From: Vagococcus martis
Lineage (GTDB): Bacteria; Bacillota; Bacilli; Lactobacillales; Vagococcaceae
Direction: 5' to 3'
NCBI RefSeq assembly: GCF_002026305.1
Contig: NZ_MVAB01000003.1
Coordinates: 1 to 46,801 of the forward strand
DNA length: 46,801 nt
Part shown: positions 43,082 through 46,801 of the stretch, piece after piece
How the letters are laid out: each line of letters begins with the position of its first letter
Position numbering within the stretch: the first letter of the stretch is position 1
Notes under the pieces: generated by a model
Seen by the model: the letters and a program-made list of their open reading frames with translations, nothing else
Told to the model about the DNA's origin: nothing
The model's database searches: none
Translations under genes and position numbers: made by a program

Positions 43082-43625
43082 ACATAATAAACTCACTTTC
43101 TACTAATTATTAAATATCACCTTTCCATTTCACTAAATCAATAAAAGAAAATTTTTTACCACTAATCAACATAGCTTGTGATTAGTGTAAAATTTATTAT
43201 TATTATGCTGTGACATTTTTCCAGAATCATTACATAAGTTGTTTAATGAATTATGTATCGAACCTACACCTCAACATAAAAAAATGAACAATTGTAAAAT
43301 CTCACTAAGTTAAAACACCTCATTCACTCACAAGTTAATTAAAATTACTCCTAAATTATATCAAGAGGAATTATAAATTCTTTGTAGATTTAATGAATGA
43401 TTTTAGTTAATTTGCACGAAGTCGATTGGAAAAAACACGCGTACTGCACGTGGCGGGAATAGCTTTAGTGTTACTCTTATTGCAATTTGTAGTCTTTTTA
43501 AAGTTATCATAATGATAGGTCAGCAGTATTAATAATACTAGTTTTATTATAATAAAACTAGTATTATTAATACATTCAATGTATTGTTTATATATCAAAA
43601 TAAAATAGAAAGGACGTTAGTTATT

Positions 43626-43826
43626 GTGCGATTTTTAAAATGGTTATTTTTTATTTTAGGCACATTAATTACATTAATTAATATTCCTAAATTTGTATCA
43701 ATTATTTTTAGATTTTTTAATCCCCAAAATAATTTTGGAGAATTAATTGGAGAATTAGTTGGTTCTATAGCTATACCGTGTGTATTTTTCGTACTATTTT
43801 TTATATTACAGAATAATCAAAAGTAA
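43626..43826 (+). CDS. 66-aa two-segment membrane protein, unit 12 (intact)
   Basis: Identical to 32242-32442. Confidence 0.65.
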   Translation: MRFLKWLFFILGTLITLINIPKFVSIIFRFFNPQNNFGELIGELVGSIAIPCVFFVLFFILQNNQK

Positions 43827-44401
43827 AAAATATAATAAATGTGTACAAGTAATATACCTGTGATGCTAATTAACTTTGGCAAAATGTAAATGCAAAAATT
43901 AGTTATTTAATTGATTGCTTAACATAATCTCGCTTTAAAGAAGTTACACATCTACCAACACATCGAGACACCCACTTTGTGAATCTCAACTGGTCTACCT
44001 AAAAATGAAAAAAGAAGCCTTGAAAATAGGGCTTCTTTTTTTGTTGAATTTGTGAAAGGTGACGAAAGAAAATGGAGTCACCTGTTATTCTTTTTCTGTC
44101 TGGCGACAAGAACACTCAATGATATTGAGTGTCGTTTAACTATCCGATAATCGATTTGCCTGATCGGATGAAAAAAGAAAAGGGATTGATTCCTTTTTCT
44201 TTCCCCGTAGTCTAATCTAAAGACTATATTCTGTATGCAAACTAATAGCCTTATAGGATAGCAGCAAGTAGGTTATATTGTGTACACAATAGACTACTTG
44301 GCAGGGAAAAAGTCTTTTTCCCTTGCATCCCTTTTAAAACATCCTAAGAACGAATAAATTAACTTAAAAAAAGAGCCTCTAACAGTGAGTTCTTTTTTGA
44401 G

Positions 44402-45266
44402 TTAATCAAATCCTTTTTGAAGAGTATTTAATACCTAACCTTTGTTTCCCCTAACACTTTTTTTTCTTGCCTCTTTTTGGTTCTTCGGCCAAAGAAAGAC
44501 CGGTTGTCACCATTGTGTTCAATGTTAAATAGCTTAATGCGTAAATCTTCTTGTTGTCCCTTAGAAAAATCATCCGCATTTTTTGCTTCAGCTTTAAAAG
44601 AAAATTGATAACCAATGACTGGCTTACCTCGTCCCTTTCCGTATTTCTTTTTGATGGTTAAACCTCTAAAAAGAGGTGTTAGTTCTTCTTTTATTGGTTT
44701 TAGGACTGTTCTATCGATTTCTCCTAAATTTTTTGATAACTTTTTGGGACATCTAATAATTCAAAAAAGTCTTCTTTTGAGAAATAAGCATAGCCAGTAG
44801 TTCTAAATTGTTTTAGTAATCGAAACATAGTTTTAGAATAACTACTTTGTAAATCGGTAAATTGTCTTAAAGAGTATCTAACCCACTCATCTAAATTATT
44901 TAGTAACGGAATAGCTTTTTCGTGAATTTGAATTTCTGCATAAGGAGTATCTACTTTGCCATTTATTTTAAATTCATTGAACATAACAAAACGTTCTCGT
45001 TCTAGTCCATCGGAACTTCTGCGTCCAAATCGTAAATCCATTAACTTGTCATAAGTACTCTCTAAATCATCAATAAAGCGATTATTTGCGGTTGCTTTAT
45101 AATTACTCAAATCTTTTAATTGATCAAAAGAAAAAGCAACTTTTTTCTCACCCTTTTCTCTCATCCTGGAAACGATAGAAAAAAATAGATTCATCTCTAC
45201 AGCAGAGAATTTTCTTAAAGGAATAGTATTTAATTCTGTATGGTATTTTACTAATTCATTGGTCAA
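44402..45266 (-). pseudogene. Rep_3 initiator gene, unit 12 (frameshifted and garbled)
   Basis: Residues 1-179 are intact from the TTG at 45266. One T is missing in the run near 44729-44733, and the codons for about residues 252-300 are replaced by a shorter unrelated patch (44437-44506). Confidence 0.8.
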
Positions 45267-45333
45267 AATATCACATCCTAACTATTTATATGTAATATCA
45301 TAATATAGTCCATACAAATAATCCATATATAAA

Positions 45334-45433
45334 CTCCATACAAACAGACAAAACTCCATACATAAACAGACAAACTCCATACATAAACAGACAAAACTCC
45401 ATACATAAACAGACAAAACTCCATGCAAACATC
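45334..45433. repeat. Iteron array, unit 12
   Basis: As the reference, with one A fewer near 45374. Confidence 0.82.
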
Positions 45434-45867
45434 TCTGTATCCCTTGGGGCTCTAATGCTCAACTGGTGTCTAAAAGAGGTTTAAAAGAGGTTTAAAAAAG
45501 ATTATAAAAAAGGTCGACTATTTTTCCCACCTAAAAACCCACTCTTTTTATTAAATTGATCTATGCGTAACATGAAAAAAAATAAAAAATGAGTGAGAGA
45601 AAACCACTCTCACATTCCACTCACGCAGTCGCTACACGCTCCTTTGCTAAAACCTAAAACATTTCTCTAAGGAAATAATTCAATAGTATTAAAATGCAAA
45701 AAAAGAACTGTTTAAGCTCATCTAGATAAAACTCTTAGTTTAATAAATAAAGCGTCTTTCAGACGGTCAGGGTAAACCCTAACAACCCTAAAGTAATTAT
45801 CTAAAGATTATGCTATATTTATTAATGGCACTTAGCCCATTTTCTATTTGAAAGGGGGGCTAGACAT

Positions 45868-45978
45868 ATGTTAAAACAATTCATCTTGTTATTCATCACG
45901 ACTGTTTTTACTACAGTAATTACAGTTATAACTACAAAGTTATTAAATCGTTGGTTTGACGATGAAGATGATGATTAA
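45868..45978 (+). CDS. Fst-like type I toxin, unit 13 (intact)
   Basis: Open 36-codon gene identical to the reference. Confidence 0.85.
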   Translation: MLKQFILLFITTVFTTVITVITTKLLNRWFDDEDDD

Positions 45979-46331
45979 AGGCATGAGTGCCAACAAACCC
46001 ACACGCTAGAACTTCGCACTAGCGACAAAAAAAGCCACTACCTCATCACAGGTAGTGGCTTTTGTGCTAGACATACTAGCAATTCATCTTGTTTTCGCAC
46101 TCTTATTATATCATGATTTACAAAGATAAATCAAAAAGTTAACATAAATCAAATTACATCTAGTTATCCTTTCATTTTTAGGATATATAAAAAAATATTT
46201 ATCCAATTATAATAGTTCTTGGAACAAATATACTTAATATTCTAATTATAGTTTTTTAAATAACAACGTTATAAATCGTATTAGGCAAAGCTAATAATGC
46301 CATACTTGAAACTTAATTTTAAATGATCGTT

Positions 46332-46801
46332 TTACTTTGTATTTTCTTCTAAGGGTAATTTTTTTAATAGCCAAGGCATGCTCAGTTCAATTTCTAATTG
46401 TACAATAGGTTCAGCTAGTGACCTGGGTGAAATGGATATGCTTTCAGTAAATCCAATTCCTATATTATTAAATTTAACAAAATTTGGAGTGGAAACTTCT
46501 TTACTATGCTCTATCCAAAATGGAGGTCCATTAATTATTTTTCCTGAAAAATGATAGAAGACACTATAATGGTGAAAGCCATCATCATCTTCAAATAAGT
46601 GCCAAACCTCAGCTTCTTTTTTAGGATTAATACCAAAATAAATAATATCTTAGTAGATAAGTCTAAGTAATCACATGCCAAACAATAGTTTTTACAATAA
46701 TTACATTTACAGGCATTAGTAATATAAGCTCCTTTTGAATAAAATAATTTTGTCTTTTTATAATTGGAAGAAATAGAATAACCTGCTATATGAATGTTCA
46801 T
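46332..46801 (-). pseudogene. Cys-rich hypothetical protein, unit 13 (frameshifted, at window end)
   Basis: Begins at the preferred ATG at the very end of the window. Four bases are missing near 46637 (the GACC of AAAGACCTAAAT), which shifts the frame after the Cys cluster. Confidence 0.75.

Larger units (their letters stand above)
41714..45435. repeat. Plasmid unit 12
   Basis: Shortest full unit (3,722 bp) because of a garbled and shortened patch in rep at about 44437-44506. Toxin, Cys-rich and 66-aa genes are intact. Confidence 0.95.
1..46801. repeat. Head-to-tail concatemer of a ~3.79-kb plasmid (12.36 copies)
   Basis: The same ordered set of landmarks (22-bp iterons, toxin locus, Cys-rich gene, 48-bp palindrome, 66-aa gene, rep) recurs every 3,722-3,813 bases, always in the same orientation and with no intervening sequence. 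Unit lengths measured from the TGTATCCC that follows each iteron array are 3778, 3784, 3793, 3778, 3800, 3813, 3790, 3790, 3789, 3790, 3808, 3722 and 1366 (partial). The 3,789-bp unit 9 is probably the true monomer length. Differences between units are mainly single-base gains or losses in A or T runs. Confidence 0.98.
45436..46801. repeat. Plasmid unit 13 (partial, cut by window end)
   Basis: First 1,366 bp of the unit, ending at the start codon of the Cys-rich gene. Confidence 0.95.

Noticed and set aside
1-46801. Tandem gene-family expansion or satellite-like chromosomal array
   Set aside because: The repeat unit contains a full replicon (rep plus origin) and stabilisation locus, and copies differ only by sequencing-type indels, so a plasmid concatemer is far simpler.

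Overview
The window is one small plasmid repeated head to tail. A circular unit of about 3,789 bp occurs 12.36 times: twelve full units beginning at 1, 3779, 7563, 11356, 15134, 18934, 22747, 26537, 30327, 34116, 37906 and 41714, and a partial thirteenth from 45436 to the end. No flanking chromosomal or foreign DNA is present. Units differ almost only by 1-2 base indels in homopolymer runs, so this looks like a long-read concatemer, or a true plasmid multimer read with imperfect consensus, and not a diverged gene family. Units 8 (26537-30326) and 9 (30327-34115) have every gene open. Unit 9 is used as the reference.

The unit is strongly AT-rich. It has Gram-positive Shine-Dalgarno sequences and TTG/GTG starts, a Rep_3 (RepB-type) initiator with 22-bp iterons, and an Fst/par-like type I toxin-antitoxin. 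Together these suggest a cryptic iteron (theta-type) plasmid of a low-GC Firmicute, most likely a lactic acid bacterium (Enterococcus, Lactobacillus or Carnobacterium-like). The sequence alone does not fix the genus.

Layout of the reference unit, in order: (1) 30327-30701, untranslated origin-side region with short direct repeats and hairpins; (2) 30702-31025, a complete type I toxin-antitoxin locus: extended -10 promoter, leader helix that can hide the ribosome-binding site, 36-aa toxin (+), bidirectional terminator and a convergent antisense RNA (-) sharing direct repeats with the toxin mRNA; (3) 31226-31699 (-), an uncharacterised protein of about 157 aa with a Cys cluster; (4) 31700-32241, non-coding, with a 9-bp-arm hairpin, a GC-rich island and a perfect 48-bp palindrome; (5) 32242-32442 (+), a 66-aa protein with two predicted membrane segments; (6) 32443-33018, a strong terminator and a run of seven stem-loops; (7) 33019-33945 (-), the 308-aa initiator rep; (8) 33988-34113, the iteron array just upstream of rep.

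The plasmid therefore carries replication (rep plus iterons), stabilisation by post-segregational killing (toxin-antitoxin) and two genes of unknown role. I see no relaxase, resolvase, partition ATPase, resistance gene, IS element or CRISPR. Copies with frameshifted genes are listed as pseudogenes, but they are most likely sequence errors.
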